From: Paenibacillus eucommiae
Lineage (GTDB): Bacteria; Bacillota; Bacilli; Paenibacillales; NBRC-103111
Assembly (NCBI RefSeq): GCF_017874215.1
Contig: NZ_JAGGLB010000001.1
Location: forward strand, 496,001 to 560,000
Direction of reading: 5' to 3'
DNA length: 64,000 bases
Part shown: positions 1 through 8,999 of the stretch, piece by piece
Numbering within the stretch: position 1 is the first letter of the stretch
How the letters are laid out: each line of letters begins with the position of its first letter
The notes under the pieces: model-generated
Databases searched by the model: none
The model's input: the letters and a program-made list of their open reading frames with translations, nothing else
Told to the model about the DNA's origin: nothing
Program-made: the position numbers and the translations under genes

Positions 1-1105
1 CTGAATTCAGGAACATTCTAATAGTAGACAATTGATATTCATTACTTTCAGTTCGGAATGTTTGGCCAAGCGGCACGCCTGTAGTTAAACTCAAATTATG
101 CCTTAATTCAACCTCGCTGAAAAAGTGTTCAAAACTTCCGTAATTAGGGAATAGATTGACGTATACCTTATGATCAGGATCGTATTCTTTTAATTTTTTG
201 GTTGCATCTTCCAGTCTGTGCATAAGGGCAAATGACGGTTCGTCACGCAAATTATAGCCATAAAATGCAGGTTTATCCTTGAAATTATCGGTTAAATACT
301 TTAAATAATCGTCAGTAGGTCTTGCTCCTTCTGAATAGGCGCTCGCTTCTTTGGAAAACCTGACCTCAAAGTAGAGATCATTCGTTTGCGGCTGGCCGTT
401 CACATAAGCCTGGCCGTCTGCATAAACGTCATTTTTACTCGCCAGGATGTTGCCTATGTCATGGTCCGTATGCGTTGCCAATTCCAAATAAAAGGATGTG
501 TTAGCTGAATCTACATATTGATTTATCCAAAACTCAGCATATTCCGTTGGAATCGGGCTGGCGACCGAATCGCACCCCATAGTTTTCGTCTTGAGAGGAC
601 TATCGTATACACATAAGTTAAGCTTTGCTCCTGCTGGCCATTGCTGAACATCCAGCTTGATCGCAATGCTTCCAATAAACCATTTCAAATGACTGTTCGG
701 GTTGTCAGTCGGACCATGGAAAGTTTGGCCAATGGTTTGGATTCGCTTCACCACATAACCGTTCCCATCACTGATCCGCTGCTGAATCATTCTGGACTTG
801 GACACGAGGCCCCAATCCATGCCCATAAATTTAAGCCCATACTTCTCACTTAAGTTCAGAGCAGCTTCATTCGTTGCATGGGTCACCAAACCATTGTCGC
901 CAATAATTAAATTGGCATTCATTTCCGCTATTTCCGCATAACGTGCATCTGTCGTTTGAACCGGGTCCGGCGGTTCATAGATCCCGATCGGAAACCGGTC
1001 AATCGTACTTTCAGCTGCCTGTGCAGCGGAACTTGCTGCTAATGAACCGAGCAGCGCAATCAGGAACATGTACCATACAGTTCGTATTGGTCTCATTCTT
1101 TTCAT
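1..1105 (-). CDS. Secreted TIM-barrel glycosidase-like protein (C-terminus beyond window)
   Basis: The minus-strand frame is open from the ATG at 1105 to the window edge (368 codons seen), so the C-terminus is missing. GAAAGGGG lies 3-4 bases before the ATG and fixes the start; an ATG at 1096 is a weaker alternative. The N-terminus is a Sec signal peptide (MKRMRPIRT, a hydrophobic run, then SSAAQAAE). The mature part begins FPIGIYEPP and later has YGYNLRDEPS, a strand-end pattern seen in TIM-barrel glycoside hydrolases and related secreted proteins. Between these is a beta-rich stretch (DLYFEVRF) that could be an inserted carbohydrate-binding module. It follows the GH78 gene by 8 bp and is probably co-transcribed with it. 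The family and substrate are not identified; export is confident, hydrolase activity is inference. Confidence 0.7.
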   Translation of the reverse strand, partial: MKRMRPIRTVWYMFLIALLGSLAASSAAQAAESTIDRFPIGIYEPPDPVQTTDARYAEIAEMNANLIIGDNGLVTHATNEAALNLSEKYGLKFMGMDWGLVSKSRMIQQRISDGNGYVVKRIQTIGQTFHGPTDNPNSHLKWFIGSIAIKLDVQQWPAGAKLNLCVYDSPLKTKTMGCDSVASPIPTEYAEFWINQYVDSANTSFYLELATHTDHDIGNILASKNDVYADGQAYVNGQPQTNDLYFEVRFSKEASAYSEGARPTDDYLKYLTDNFKDKPAFYGYNLRDEPSFALMHRLEDATKKLKEYDPDHKVYVNLFPNYGSFEHFFSEVELRHNLSLTTGVPLGQTFRTESNEYQLSTIRMFLNS

Positions 1106-1113
1106 TTCCCCTT

Positions 1114-3480
1114 TCAAATTTCAATATGGACAAACGATTCAATCTCTGCCTCATTACGGCCTTCATATTCATGAACCGTACCATCGGGCAAACGAATTTC
1201 CGTAGGAATTCCATGCAGCCCCTTTACATCAATATGAAACTTGCCATTCTCTCCATCCTTATGCCATGACACACTAACGACACCATGAGGAGTCACAACT
1301 GCCCCTTCCGCCCAGGTAAGGCTGCCAAGCTTAGGCTCAATCACAAGACGGGAAAAACCTATCCCCCCAGACTTAACCCCTAAGATTTCGCAAGGGAATT
1401 CATAAAGCGGCACGGCTCCCCAAGCATGGCAATCACTCCTCTCCGACACCAGATCTTCCAGCCATGTAGTCATATGCAGGTTGACCTGATCTCTCCATAA
1501 ATCCCACTTTTCAAAGGTCATCTCATACGTTCCCGCACTTGACATAGCCCGAAAAAGGAAAAACATCATCGAGTACGAAACCTGCAGCAGCAATTGATTA
1601 TTCATCAGCTCGATGGATATCCTGCGCGCCTCATCTCCATGGACCGCACCGGCAAGAATGGCCCACAGCTGGGCATGCTGACTGTATTGCTCAAGCCCGG
1701 GACCGTCTTGAAACAACTGAAGCTCCGATGACCAGCACTGCTCCTTTACAGCCGTGATGATGTTACTTGCCTGATCCTTGTATTCGCTTGCGCAGTCCTT
1801 TCTGCCTGTTCTTTCATGGAGATATGCCGCTTTATGCAGCGCATCCGCATACATCAAATTGTACACCGTCAACGGTCCACGCCTCCCTGGACACGGCACA
1901 CCTCGTGATTGACTCGTTTCCCATTCGTCAACCCAGTCGACATAAGACCAATAGCTTTTCGGTGCAGCTTTCAAGAGACCATCCGTGCCTATACGTCTTC
2001 CAAACCAATCCAATACAGCATCAATGGTCGGTCGATACCGGCGGACCAATGTCTCGTCCCCCCAATAATGGAAATGATCGTACACCATCATGATCCAGTG
2101 TAAGGCAAACCCGGGTATGACCTGCGGCTGATTGCAGGGATAGCGGCTTTGCAGCATACCGCCGGGCAGCAGCGAGCTGTGAAAATCATGAATCGCTTTG
2201 CGCGCCAACCGGTCGTCCCCGCTAACGTTGTAAGTAAACAGGATCTGCAGACGAGTATCCATACTGTACTGAAGCTGTTCATAATAAGGGCAATCGATAT
2301 ACGTCTCGTGCATACAACGCTGCAACGTTCGCAGGCTATTATCCCATAAGGGTGACAAAGTCTCGTCCGAGCATGCAAACGCGGCCTTTACCTCTAATGG
2401 ATAGCCCGTCTCGCGATAATCCGCACAATGTAACATGAGCGGCTCGTTCGCTACGAAGATGTCCAATTGGATAAATCGGAACGTACGAAATAAGAAGGTT
2501 TCGTACGATTCAGATCCAAACTCGTTATTTCCTGATACCAGGTAAGCTTCCCGGTTACCCCGGAGCACCTTCCCCTCCGGGTCATCCCTCACCCCCTTTC
2601 TTCCATCTTCTGTTTCATAGCTTTCCGAGCATAGAAAGCTGATTTCGCTCCCCTTGCCTCCTTCCATAACAAATCGAAGATAACCCGTTGTCAGCTCTCC
2701 GGCATCCAGTTCCAACGTTAACCTGGTTCCGGCAGGCACATGCAATCCTCTTGTGCCATTCAACAAATGCGCGATATCTGCTTTGCTAATTACTCCCTTG
2801 TGCCGAATCAAGCTGACGAAGCTCCTCTGCCGTTCATACATCGCGGGGATCGGCCTTGCCTTAAGCTGCCACGGGGTCAAGGCTCCACCGATCGGGTGAT
2901 AAGTCTCACTGATTATGACTGCGGACTGCCAATGCCGACTATTGAAATGGATGGTCTCCCAACCATGCGGGACAGCCAAACCGTCAACCGACTCCAGCCC
3001 TCCGACGCAAGTTTGCGTCTCTTGCAGCAAGGTAAGCGAACAGTCGTACATACACTTCCAATGCTCGTTGCTTGATAGGTCCTCTATAACCCTGCCATCT
3101 TCATAAACTACTGCACCTTGCAGCAAAAAAACGCCAGTTGCCGCACTCATAATAGCCGAGGGTGCCAGCCTGTCATCCTCGTAATGAAGCACTTTGGCGG
3201 CAAGGATATTCCCCCCTTCCTGAAGTCTGTCTGATAGATCGACAATTTCATAGTAATGTGTCTTCCCATCCCCTCTGCAGGGCCCGACTGCAACGGATTC
3301 TCCATTCAGAAACAATCGGTATCTGCTATCTGCCGATACATCGACAACGAGTTGGCAGCCTGCCGTGTCTGCAAGGTGAAATTCACGGCGAAAATAAACC
3401 AATTGAAAGTCTTTTTTCCTGGACGTATCCTGTTTCTCTGCCCAAATCCATCTCGCATGCCAATCCTTTTCTTCCTCCAT
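1114..3480 (-). CDS. Alpha-L-rhamnosidase-like glycoside hydrolase, GH78 family
   Basis: A 788-residue enzyme without a signal peptide, so probably cytoplasmic. Residues 1-110 (RREFHLADT, YRLFLNGESVAVGP) match the N-terminal beta-sandwich of bacterial rhamnosidases. The (alpha/alpha)6 barrel follows; DCPYYEQLQYSMDTR near residues 397-411 corresponds to the GH78 catalytic-acid region, with Glu401 the candidate. SDCHAWGAVPLYEF near residue 682 is the conserved His-Ala-Trp region of the family, followed by a C-terminal beta-domain. GH78 enzymes remove terminal alpha-L-rhamnose from rhamnogalacturonan and other glycans. It sits between another large glycosidase-like gene (23 bp upstream) and a secreted glycosidase-like gene, under a linked AraC regulator. 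The family call is firm; the natural substrate is inference. Confidence 0.88.
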   Translation of the reverse strand: MEEEKDWHARWIWAEKQDTSRKKDFQLVYFRREFHLADTAGCQLVVDVSADSRYRLFLNGESVAVGPCRGDGKTHYYEIVDLSDRLQEGGNILAAKVLHYEDDRLAPSAIMSAATGVFLLQGAVVYEDGRVIEDLSSNEHWKCMYDCSLTLLQETQTCVGGLESVDGLAVPHGWETIHFNSRHWQSAVIISETYHPIGGALTPWQLKARPIPAMYERQRSFVSLIRHKGVISKADIAHLLNGTRGLHVPAGTRLTLELDAGELTTGYLRFVMEGGKGSEISFLCSESYETEDGRKGVRDDPEGKVLRGNREAYLVSGNNEFGSESYETFLFRTFRFIQLDIFVANEPLMLHCADYRETGYPLEVKAAFACSDETLSPLWDNSLRTLQRCMHETYIDCPYYEQLQYSMDTRLQILFTYNVSGDDRLARKAIHDFHSSLLPGGMLQSRYPCNQPQVIPGFALHWIMMVYDHFHYWGDETLVRRYRPTIDAVLDWFGRRIGTDGLLKAAPKSYWSYVDWVDEWETSQSRGVPCPGRRGPLTVYNLMYADALHKAAYLHERTGRKDCASEYKDQASNIITAVKEQCWSSELQLFQDGPGLEQYSQHAQLWAILAGAVHGDEARRISIELMNNQLLLQVSYSMMFFLFRAMSSAGTYEMTFEKWDLWRDQVNLHMTTWLEDLVSERSDCHAWGAVPLYEFPCEILGVKSGGIGFSRLVIEPKLGSLTWAEGAVVTPHGVVSVSWHKDGENGKFHIDVKGLHGIPTEIRLPDGTVHEYEGRNEAEIESFVHIEI

Positions 3481-3503
3481 ACGGTTTCTCTACTCCTTTT
3501 ATC

Positions 3504-6161
3504 CTATATCTGTTGTAGCACTTCATATTGCAGCTTGATTTCGGCTTTGCCTGTGAAAGCTTCGATTCTTACACTCTCTGTATCCTTATCGTAAATCCCG
3601 CCGAATACAGCATTGGGGACTCCGCCAGTTGGATGTGGAAGGCGGAAGACTACCGCTGCAGGCATTCGCCCGGAAGCACATTCGAGCGTTGCGATGATCA
3701 CCCCCTTAGCCGATTGAGATTCTACCCTCAGGGTGATAGGTCCATAATAACTGACGGCATTACGCAGCTCGATGACCTTCCCATCCTCCAGCCATTGTCT
3801 TGGCACCCCAGGCAGCAAGCGTAATGTCTGCCCATCCTCCATATATAGCATCCAGCGTGTCTGCATGAGAAACCAGGCTTCCTCATGCGTTTTGTGTGGG
3901 CTCGCATGCCAATAATGCTCCCAGAACGTATAGGTCTCCCGGTCCGCCAAACCAGCGAATCCGTTATAATAAGCTTTCAGGAACGGCTTAACTTCACCGC
4001 GTTTCAAATGTACCCATGGGTGTATGCTGTAATACGGCTGGCTAAAACCAACATTACGACTGAACATCAATTCAGTATGATATTGCAACAGTGAGCTGGC
4101 AGCCTCTTCATTAGGTGAAATAACTTCCTGGAAAATCAGGTAAAGTGGGCCGAGCAGCGAATCACGCGATAAAATAGAGCCATGGGTCATCCATTTTCCC
4201 GCTTCAGCATATAAGCTGAGAGGAGCCTGATCCTCAACCCAAGGAGGCGATGACGGCACCCAGCTTCCATCGCCAAGCGGAACGACGGGTGAGTTAGCCA
4301 TCGATTTGGTAAATGCCGTGCAAATATCCCGTTTCAGCGCTTCCGCCTGCTGTCGAATGTTCGCCGACATATCTGGATCGCTGTGAGTCAGTACCTCCGC
4401 CAGGCGGCTGAGACCTAGATACGCATACCCGTTAAGCATGAACGAATGATAGGGATCTTCTGGATCAGCTGTTTTCCCCTCAAGCATCCCGTAGCCCCGA
4501 TCTCTCAGCTCTGCCGTCTTATTCTTGTGCCGCCATGCCAACAAATAGTGATAGGCTTTCAATAATCCAGGCTTGATTTGCCTGATCCAGGCCTCATCAC
4601 GGGTGTATCGGTAATGCTCCCCTACACACCATAAGACAGCACCCGTTTCCAGCATATAGCCACCAAAATTTTGCATAAAACCATTCTCATGCTGTTTATC
4701 AAAGAAAAACTGCAGCGAGCGGCGTGCTGTGTCATGCCAGCCCATGACATCCATAAATTGGATAATGGGAGAGCTTTCAGAACCAATAGCTGTGTAGACT
4801 CCAATAGAAGGAACTAACGTTCCCCTCCGCTCCAAACCATAGGTCACCAAGTCCAGATGGAGAAGGCCTGCCTGCAGCATTTCTTCAATTCGTTTCTCAG
4901 GCAGTGTAACCTGCGCGGAAGACGCCAACTTCTCCTGCCAGAACACTCGGCATTCCTCATGCTTAGCTGAAAAATTCTGCTTCTGTAATTTCCGCGCACG
5001 CTCCTCAGAGACAGGTTGATGGGGGATGCGAAATTCGTATACCGCTTTATCCCCGGGCATGATCAGAATTGCCTGCTCTTCACAGGCCATCGGTTTGCCA
5101 TTCATTAGAGACACGGCAAACACCCTGCCCGTTCCGTATTGAGCGAATCCCTGGTCACGGTCAAACTCGTACTCCATTCCAGCACCTAACGTCCATCCGT
5201 TTGGAATAACGTTTTTAAACCAGGCGTAACGCGGGACTTCCGTGTTATTGACCGCCTCAACACGAAAGTAAAAGACCGTCTCCTCCTCTTGAATCATCTC
5301 CGTGTCCAATAGCTTCTGACGCTGCGATTCTTGCTCTGCGGTCAGCATATGACCAAAACCAAAACCATCTGCAACCAAATAATGAGTGCCCTTTAGCGTC
5401 TCCGCCCTCAGCCCGCTATGTTCCATAGAGACGAAAGAAATGCTTTTATATACGATTCCCCCATCCGCAATCTCAGTATGGGCGATCGGCAGCACACCAT
5501 CCTCCAGTCTCCGAGTCACTGGATCGGTACAGCCAATCCCTCTTCCAAGCAGAAAATGATAGCGAACAGCTTTCCCTTCATTTTCTGGAAGCTTCACTTC
5601 TTCTCCGTAATAGCGCGGCTGTACCCAATCCCATTGCAGCTCATCTTTGTTAATTCCGCGAAACCCAAGCTCAAAAATCCGCACATCCCTTGAAGTCCCC
5701 AACCAAGTTTGACATGTCATGGAGCGCGTGTGCCTTGCAGCCTCCTCGAAGGATTCTTCCGGTTCCTGCTCCATTTGCTGAAGATAGGTAACAAGCCCCT
5801 TTTGCCTGATATTCTGCTCAATCTGCTCATACGTCCTGCCATCCTCTGTTTCCGTTACGGCAGCTCCATATGCAGGAATAAAGATGGGAAAGCGTTTACA
5901 AACATCCTTCAGAAAAAAACTGAAAGCGTGCTTGCCTGTCTCAATAGTGACGATCGTTTTCTTCGTTCCGCTCTCCGTCTGTTCTTTAAGAACAAGATTC
6001 AGACGACAAGCCCCCCCACTACTAACAAACAAATGCTCCTTCGTCCACCTTCCATCACCCCTGATTACTTCGCCGTCTAGCAAGAGACCGTTACTTACAC
6101 GAATCAGAGCTTTCGCAGGGGCTTGCTTCCATTCCATACTTACACTGATTTCTGTTGTCAT
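3504..6161 (-). CDS. Large glycosidase-like protein with six-hairpin barrel
   Basis: An 885-residue protein with no signal peptide. Residues 1-400 are beta-rich (about 160-390 look like the sandwich found before glycosidase barrels). Residues 400-800 are helical, with the spacing of an (alpha/alpha)6 barrel: GVYTAIGSESSPIIQFMDVMGWHDT near 454, then LETGAVLWCVGEHYRYTRDEAW near 504. That is the pattern of GH78/GH15/GH94-like six-hairpin enzymes. A C-terminal beta-domain ends in PGVPRQWLEDGKVIEL, typical of GH78-like enzymes that act inside the cell. I cannot assign a GH family. It lies 33 bp downstream of the AraC gene and 23 bp upstream of the GH78 gene, so it is very likely part of the same transcription unit. 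Confidence 0.7.
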   Translation of the reverse strand: MTTEISVSMEWKQAPAKALIRVSNGLLLDGEVIRGDGRWTKEHLFVSSGGACRLNLVLKEQTESGTKKTIVTIETGKHAFSFFLKDVCKRFPIFIPAYGAAVTETEDGRTYEQIEQNIRQKGLVTYLQQMEQEPEESFEEAARHTRSMTCQTWLGTSRDVRIFELGFRGINKDELQWDWVQPRYYGEEVKLPENEGKAVRYHFLLGRGIGCTDPVTRRLEDGVLPIAHTEIADGGIVYKSISFVSMEHSGLRAETLKGTHYLVADGFGFGHMLTAEQESQRQKLLDTEMIQEEETVFYFRVEAVNNTEVPRYAWFKNVIPNGWTLGAGMEYEFDRDQGFAQYGTGRVFAVSLMNGKPMACEEQAILIMPGDKAVYEFRIPHQPVSEERARKLQKQNFSAKHEECRVFWQEKLASSAQVTLPEKRIEEMLQAGLLHLDLVTYGLERRGTLVPSIGVYTAIGSESSPIIQFMDVMGWHDTARRSLQFFFDKQHENGFMQNFGGYMLETGAVLWCVGEHYRYTRDEAWIRQIKPGLLKAYHYLLAWRHKNKTAELRDRGYGMLEGKTADPEDPYHSFMLNGYAYLGLSRLAEVLTHSDPDMSANIRQQAEALKRDICTAFTKSMANSPVVPLGDGSWVPSSPPWVEDQAPLSLYAEAGKWMTHGSILSRDSLLGPLYLIFQEVISPNEEAASSLLQYHTELMFSRNVGFSQPYYSIHPWVHLKRGEVKPFLKAYYNGFAGLADRETYTFWEHYWHASPHKTHEEAWFLMQTRWMLYMEDGQTLRLLPGVPRQWLEDGKVIELRNAVSYYGPITLRVESQSAKGVIIATLECASGRMPAAVVFRLPHPTGGVPNAVFGGIYDKDTESVRIEAFTGKAEIKLQYEVLQQI

Positions 6162-6194
6162 TATGTACCTCCATTATCTATTATCATTACTGTG

Positions 6195-7139
6195 TCACCT
6201 TTCAATTTGCTGCTCCAAATCCTGGTGCTCCCTTGGACTTATGCCTACCAACCTTTTAAATATCTTGTTAAAATAGCTTACATCACTAAATCCAACTTCA
6301 GCGCTAACGGAAGATATTTGTATACCTGCGTTATGCAGCAGCAGCAACTTTGCCTTCTCGATGCGAATTTTGTGGATATAGTTGATAATGGACAACCCCG
6401 TTGTTTCCTTGAATACGCGGCTCAACTGACGTTCTCCGCAGGATGCAATCGAGACCAGCTTTCCTAGCGTAATATCGGTATTGTAATGCCGTTCTATATA
6501 TCCAATCACCCTTCTAAAGGAATCTTTAATATAGGGCTGGGAATCCTTTGGGCTGGAGGGACCCTCAACCAATTTGGGCCGCTCTGCATAATACCTGCTT
6601 AAACGAAGAATCAGCTCATTGAACATTAATTTAATTAATATTTGATATCCGGCATGCTTGGCCAAAAATTCATTTTCTATCTTCTGAACCAGATTTCTTA
6701 CTACTTCTGTTGCGCCAACATCCAGCTTCAAAATGGAAGTCAGACGAGCTTTCTCCTTCAGAAAAGGCTGAATATAGAAGAAATCCATCAATTCGGATTG
6801 CTCTGAGCTGCATAGCAATGCATAATCAATAATTTCAGGATAAAATAACAGATTTACTACTTCAACCGTTTCTTCATATTCCAAATAATAATTATGATGC
6901 TCATCCGGATTCACAATGAAAATATCTCCCGGAGATATTCTATATCTCATCACGCCATACTGCTTGGAATCGAATACATGGGTCGCAGAGCCTTCTAAAA
7001 CCACAACAAGCTCAACAAATTCATGAGAATGCATATTCATTTGAGTAAAACGATCATGCACCCAGTGGCTCAAATGAAAAGGAAACGTTGGAGTAATCGA
7101 ATAGTCCTTGGCCATAAGCCTCGGTGTTGGTCGGTTCAA
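6195..7139 (-). CDS. AraC-family transcriptional regulator (cupin sensor)
   Basis: A 314-residue regulator. Residues 30-120 form a cupin-like sugar-sensing domain (MHSHEFVELVVVLEGSATH, ISPGDIFIVNPDEHHNYYLE). The last 100 residues carry the double helix-turn-helix of AraC/XylS proteins: ITLGKLVSIASCGERQLSRVFKE and then VGFSDVSYFNKIFKRLVGISPREH. The start has GGAGGTGG just upstream. It is the first gene of a minus-strand run ending in glycosidases, so it probably activates its own operon in response to a rhamnose-containing oligosaccharide. The ligand is inference. It is unusual in that the regulator leads the operon rather than being divergent from it. Confidence 0.9.
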   Translation of the reverse strand: MNRPTPRLMAKDYSITPTFPFHLSHWVHDRFTQMNMHSHEFVELVVVLEGSATHVFDSKQYGVMRYRISPGDIFIVNPDEHHNYYLEYEETVEVVNLLFYPEIIDYALLCSSEQSELMDFFYIQPFLKEKARLTSILKLDVGATEVVRNLVQKIENEFLAKHAGYQILIKLMFNELILRLSRYYAERPKLVEGPSSPKDSQPYIKDSFRRVIGYIERHYNTDITLGKLVSIASCGERQLSRVFKETTGLSIINYIHKIRIEKAKLLLLHNAGIQISSVSAEVGFSDVSYFNKIFKRLVGISPREHQDLEQQIER

Positions 7140-7168
7140 AGTGCCACCTCCGCGTTGTATGTAACTAG

Positions 7169-7196
7169 ATTATAACAAGGGAATATATGGTTGTAA
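7169..7196 (-). promoter_or_regulatory. Probable sigma-A promoter of the AraC/glycosidase operon
   Basis: Read on the minus strand, TTACAA (7191-7196) and a perfect TATAAT (7169-7174) are separated by 16 bp. They lie about 30 bp upstream of the AraC start codon, in an otherwise empty AT-rich stretch. The -35 box matches consensus at only four of six bases, as expected for an activator-dependent promoter. Confidence 0.5.
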
Positions 7197-7330
7197 TCAG
7201 ACTATTTCGTCAATCAATAAAAGGATTCGGACATTTTATCCACCAGTGCTACGGATTATGGGCGCTTCCCGATAATGATGGTTTTCATCGCTTATGGGAA
7301 CATTTACAGAAAAATCGCTTCTTTATGTAA

Positions 7331-7800
7331 GAAAAAAGCCTTGCGAGTCCTTTGAGGTGCGTGTTCGTGACTTGGGTGCGTTGCCGAGGGAATGGCTGTG
7401 GGCTCCAGCCGCTGTTAAAGATTTGTTCCTTTGAATAGTAGAGATGAGGAGGTTGGAACAAATCTTTAAAGGCGGACGCTACCGCTCTTCCTCCCACAGC
7501 CATTCCCTCATTCAGCTACAATCAATGAACACCCAGTTCAAGCGGACAGCCAGCAAGGTTTTTTCTCTTGTTTGGAGGAAATTTTCGTAGCGGCAAAGGC
7601 GCTGGGGATGAGTAATGGCCCCACCAGTACTCACAATCGAGAGGATCTGCTACTTACCTTCCCTGAACTCAGCTGCAAATTGCCTAACGTGCCACGCTCA
7701 AAGCGATAACGAACTGCCAGTAGAGGTTGCTTCCTGAGTGAAAGGGATAGTGAAGATAGGGAAAATCTGAGTTTCCTTTTGATTCCTTAGAGAATGAATG
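7331..7800. repeat. Dispersed hairpin-rich repeat, copy 1
   Basis: About 470 bp that recur, diverged but alignable end to end, at 52531-53090 in the same orientation. The core is a long imperfect inverted repeat. An outer arm AGGGAATGGCTGTGGG (7387-7402) pairs with CCCACAGCCATTCCCT (7493-7508); an inner arm TTAAAGATTTGTTCC (7415-7429) pairs with its complement at 7455-7469. Short reading frames starting MAVGGRA in both copies are by-products of the repeat, not genes. Further shared blocks follow (CGGACAGCCAGCAAGG, GGATCTGCTACTT, AAAGGGATAGTG). No transposase or other protein is encoded. It could be a non-autonomous mobile element or a structured RNA; function unknown. Confidence 0.8.
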
Positions 7801-8125
7801 GCACCATCGATTACTTTATCACTGCAAAGCTGCACTCTGTAATAGAAAATTATTCACTACAAGCTTCAAGGTATAGCTTGCTTGGAAGTTCTTGTGTTTT
7901 TACATTGGCGTAGTTAGCAGGTTTGGCTGCATTCACTCACTCTTACCTCCTTGGCTTGCTTGAACAAAGTAGGGTATTGCCTTTCGGCGCCCTTCCCTCC
8001 ATGAGGTTTTGTTGTCCTCACTTCATCGGTACTACGCCCCCTCCGACTCCCTTTCCGCAGCTCGCCATTTCACCTTTCGGGCTTATATTAGTTGTGCCTA
8101 GCTTGGCTAGGCGCGCAAACCACAG
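7801..8125. other. Intergenic stretch without a recognised gene
   Basis: This 325-bp stretch continues from the dispersed repeat towards the yhhQ terminator. It contains short open frames without ribosome binding sites or family resemblance, and a small inverted repeat CCTAGCTTGGCTAGG around 8097-8111. I see no supportable gene here. Confidence 0.4.
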
Positions 8126-8153
8126 AAAAACCCAAGCCTAGGTTCGGCTTGGG
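8126..8153 (-). terminator. Rho-independent terminator after yhhQ
   Basis: Read on the minus strand, CCCAAGCC pairs with GGCTTGGG (8146-8153 with 8131-8138) around a 7-base loop and is followed by a run of five T. It lies about 60 bp past the yhhQ stop codon. Confidence 0.85.
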
Positions 8154-8211
8154 CTCATTCTTGAGCTCATCATCATACGAATCGAATTGCCTTACTATAT
8201 GTTTCACGACC

Positions 8212-8892
8212 TCAGTCAGTAAACTTAAAGCTCCTGGCCCAATAAATAACCGGAGTCGAGGCCGCTGAGATGACGAATTTGATTACATAAGTCGTTATTA
8301 CGATATCCCACCAGACGTCCCAGGTGTACACACCCGCGAAAGCAATGCCACAGAAAATCAACGTATCCACCATCTGGCTGACCCCTGTGCTGCCGATGTT
8401 GCGAATCCACAGCTGGCCGCGTGTCGGAAACTTTACTTTCAGCTTGCTGAAGAGCTTTACATCGAGGAACTGGCTCACGAAGTAAGCCGCCAAGCTGCCC
8501 AAGGCGATCCTTGGCATCAACCCGAAAATCGTTTCCAGAGAAGACTGTGCCGGAACCTCAGTTTCCACAGGCTCAAATACAAGCACCATCTGCATAATGA
8601 TTACACTCATTATCAGGATAAAAAAGCCAAACCATACAACCTTCTTCGCTTCCTTCTCGCCATGCTTCTCATTCAATAAGTCCGTTACGAGATAAATCGT
8701 AGCGTACATCGTATTGCCCAGCGTCATCACAAAACCGAACATGTCAATCGTCTTAATGACTTGAATGTTGGCCAATACGACCGCTGCACCAATCCACGCG
8801 TATAATCCCTGCTTACCGAACAACCGGTAGCAAATCAGGAACAACGCAAAGTTGACCAGGACGAAAATCACGCCCCAACCGAAATTAAACAT
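8212..8892 (-). CDS. yhhQ: Queuosine precursor transporter, YhhQ/VUT family
   Basis: A 226-residue integral membrane protein with about six hydrophobic segments. It has the family pattern NTMYATIYLVTDLLNEKHGEKEA near residues 80-100 and WIRNIGSTGVSQMVDTLIF near 162-180. YhhQ proteins import queuine or 7-deazaguanine precursors for tRNA queuosine synthesis. The assignment is reinforced by a preQ1-I riboswitch directly upstream whose 3' end overlaps the ribosome binding site (AGGAGG, 10 bases before the ATG). The gene is transcribed alone, ending at the terminator at 8126-8153. Family membership is firm; which precursor is carried is inference from the family and riboswitch. Confidence 0.9.
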   Translation of the reverse strand: MFNFGWGVIFVLVNFALFLICYRLFGKQGLYAWIGAAVVLANIQVIKTIDMFGFVMTLGNTMYATIYLVTDLLNEKHGEKEAKKVVWFGFFILIMSVIIMQMVLVFEPVETEVPAQSSLETIFGLMPRIALGSLAAYFVSQFLDVKLFSKLKVKFPTRGQLWIRNIGSTGVSQMVDTLIFCGIAFAGVYTWDVWWDIVITTYVIKFVISAASTPVIYWARSFKFTD

Positions 8893-8902
8893 ACACTTTC
8901 AT

Positions 8903-8941
8903 CCTCCTAGTTTTGTTGACGCGGGAGTTTTCGAACCGCGG
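8903..8941 (-). ncRNA. preQ1-I riboswitch controlling yhhQ
   Basis: On the minus strand, stem P1 is CGCGG (8940-8936) pairing with CCGCG (8924-8920). Its loop starts TTCGAAAACTC and is followed by the A-rich tail TCAACAAAACTAGG, which runs straight into the yhhQ ribosome binding site AGGAGG. This is the compact class I preQ1 layout, in which the tail folds back into the P1 loop as a pseudoknot when ligand binds and hides the Shine-Dalgarno sequence. That predicts translational repression of the transporter when preQ1 is plentiful. A TATAAT at 8969-8974 could be the -10 box of its promoter. The call rests on pattern and on the downstream gene. Confidence 0.88.
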
Positions 8942-8999
8942 CTCCCCTCTGGGAAGCAAACGTCTATTATTATAGCATAGAAAATAAGCCAAGTATGTA

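Noticed and set aside
3162..3594. Plus-strand frames of 112-118 residues near the junction of the two glycosidase genes
   Set aside because: Antisense to two well-supported genes; no start signals.
7285..7503. 72-residue frame MAVGGRAVASAFKDLF (and its twin at 52511-52705)
   Set aside because: Both come from the hairpin core of the dispersed repeat. They have no ribosome binding site, diverge after 20 residues, and the repeat itself explains their similarity.
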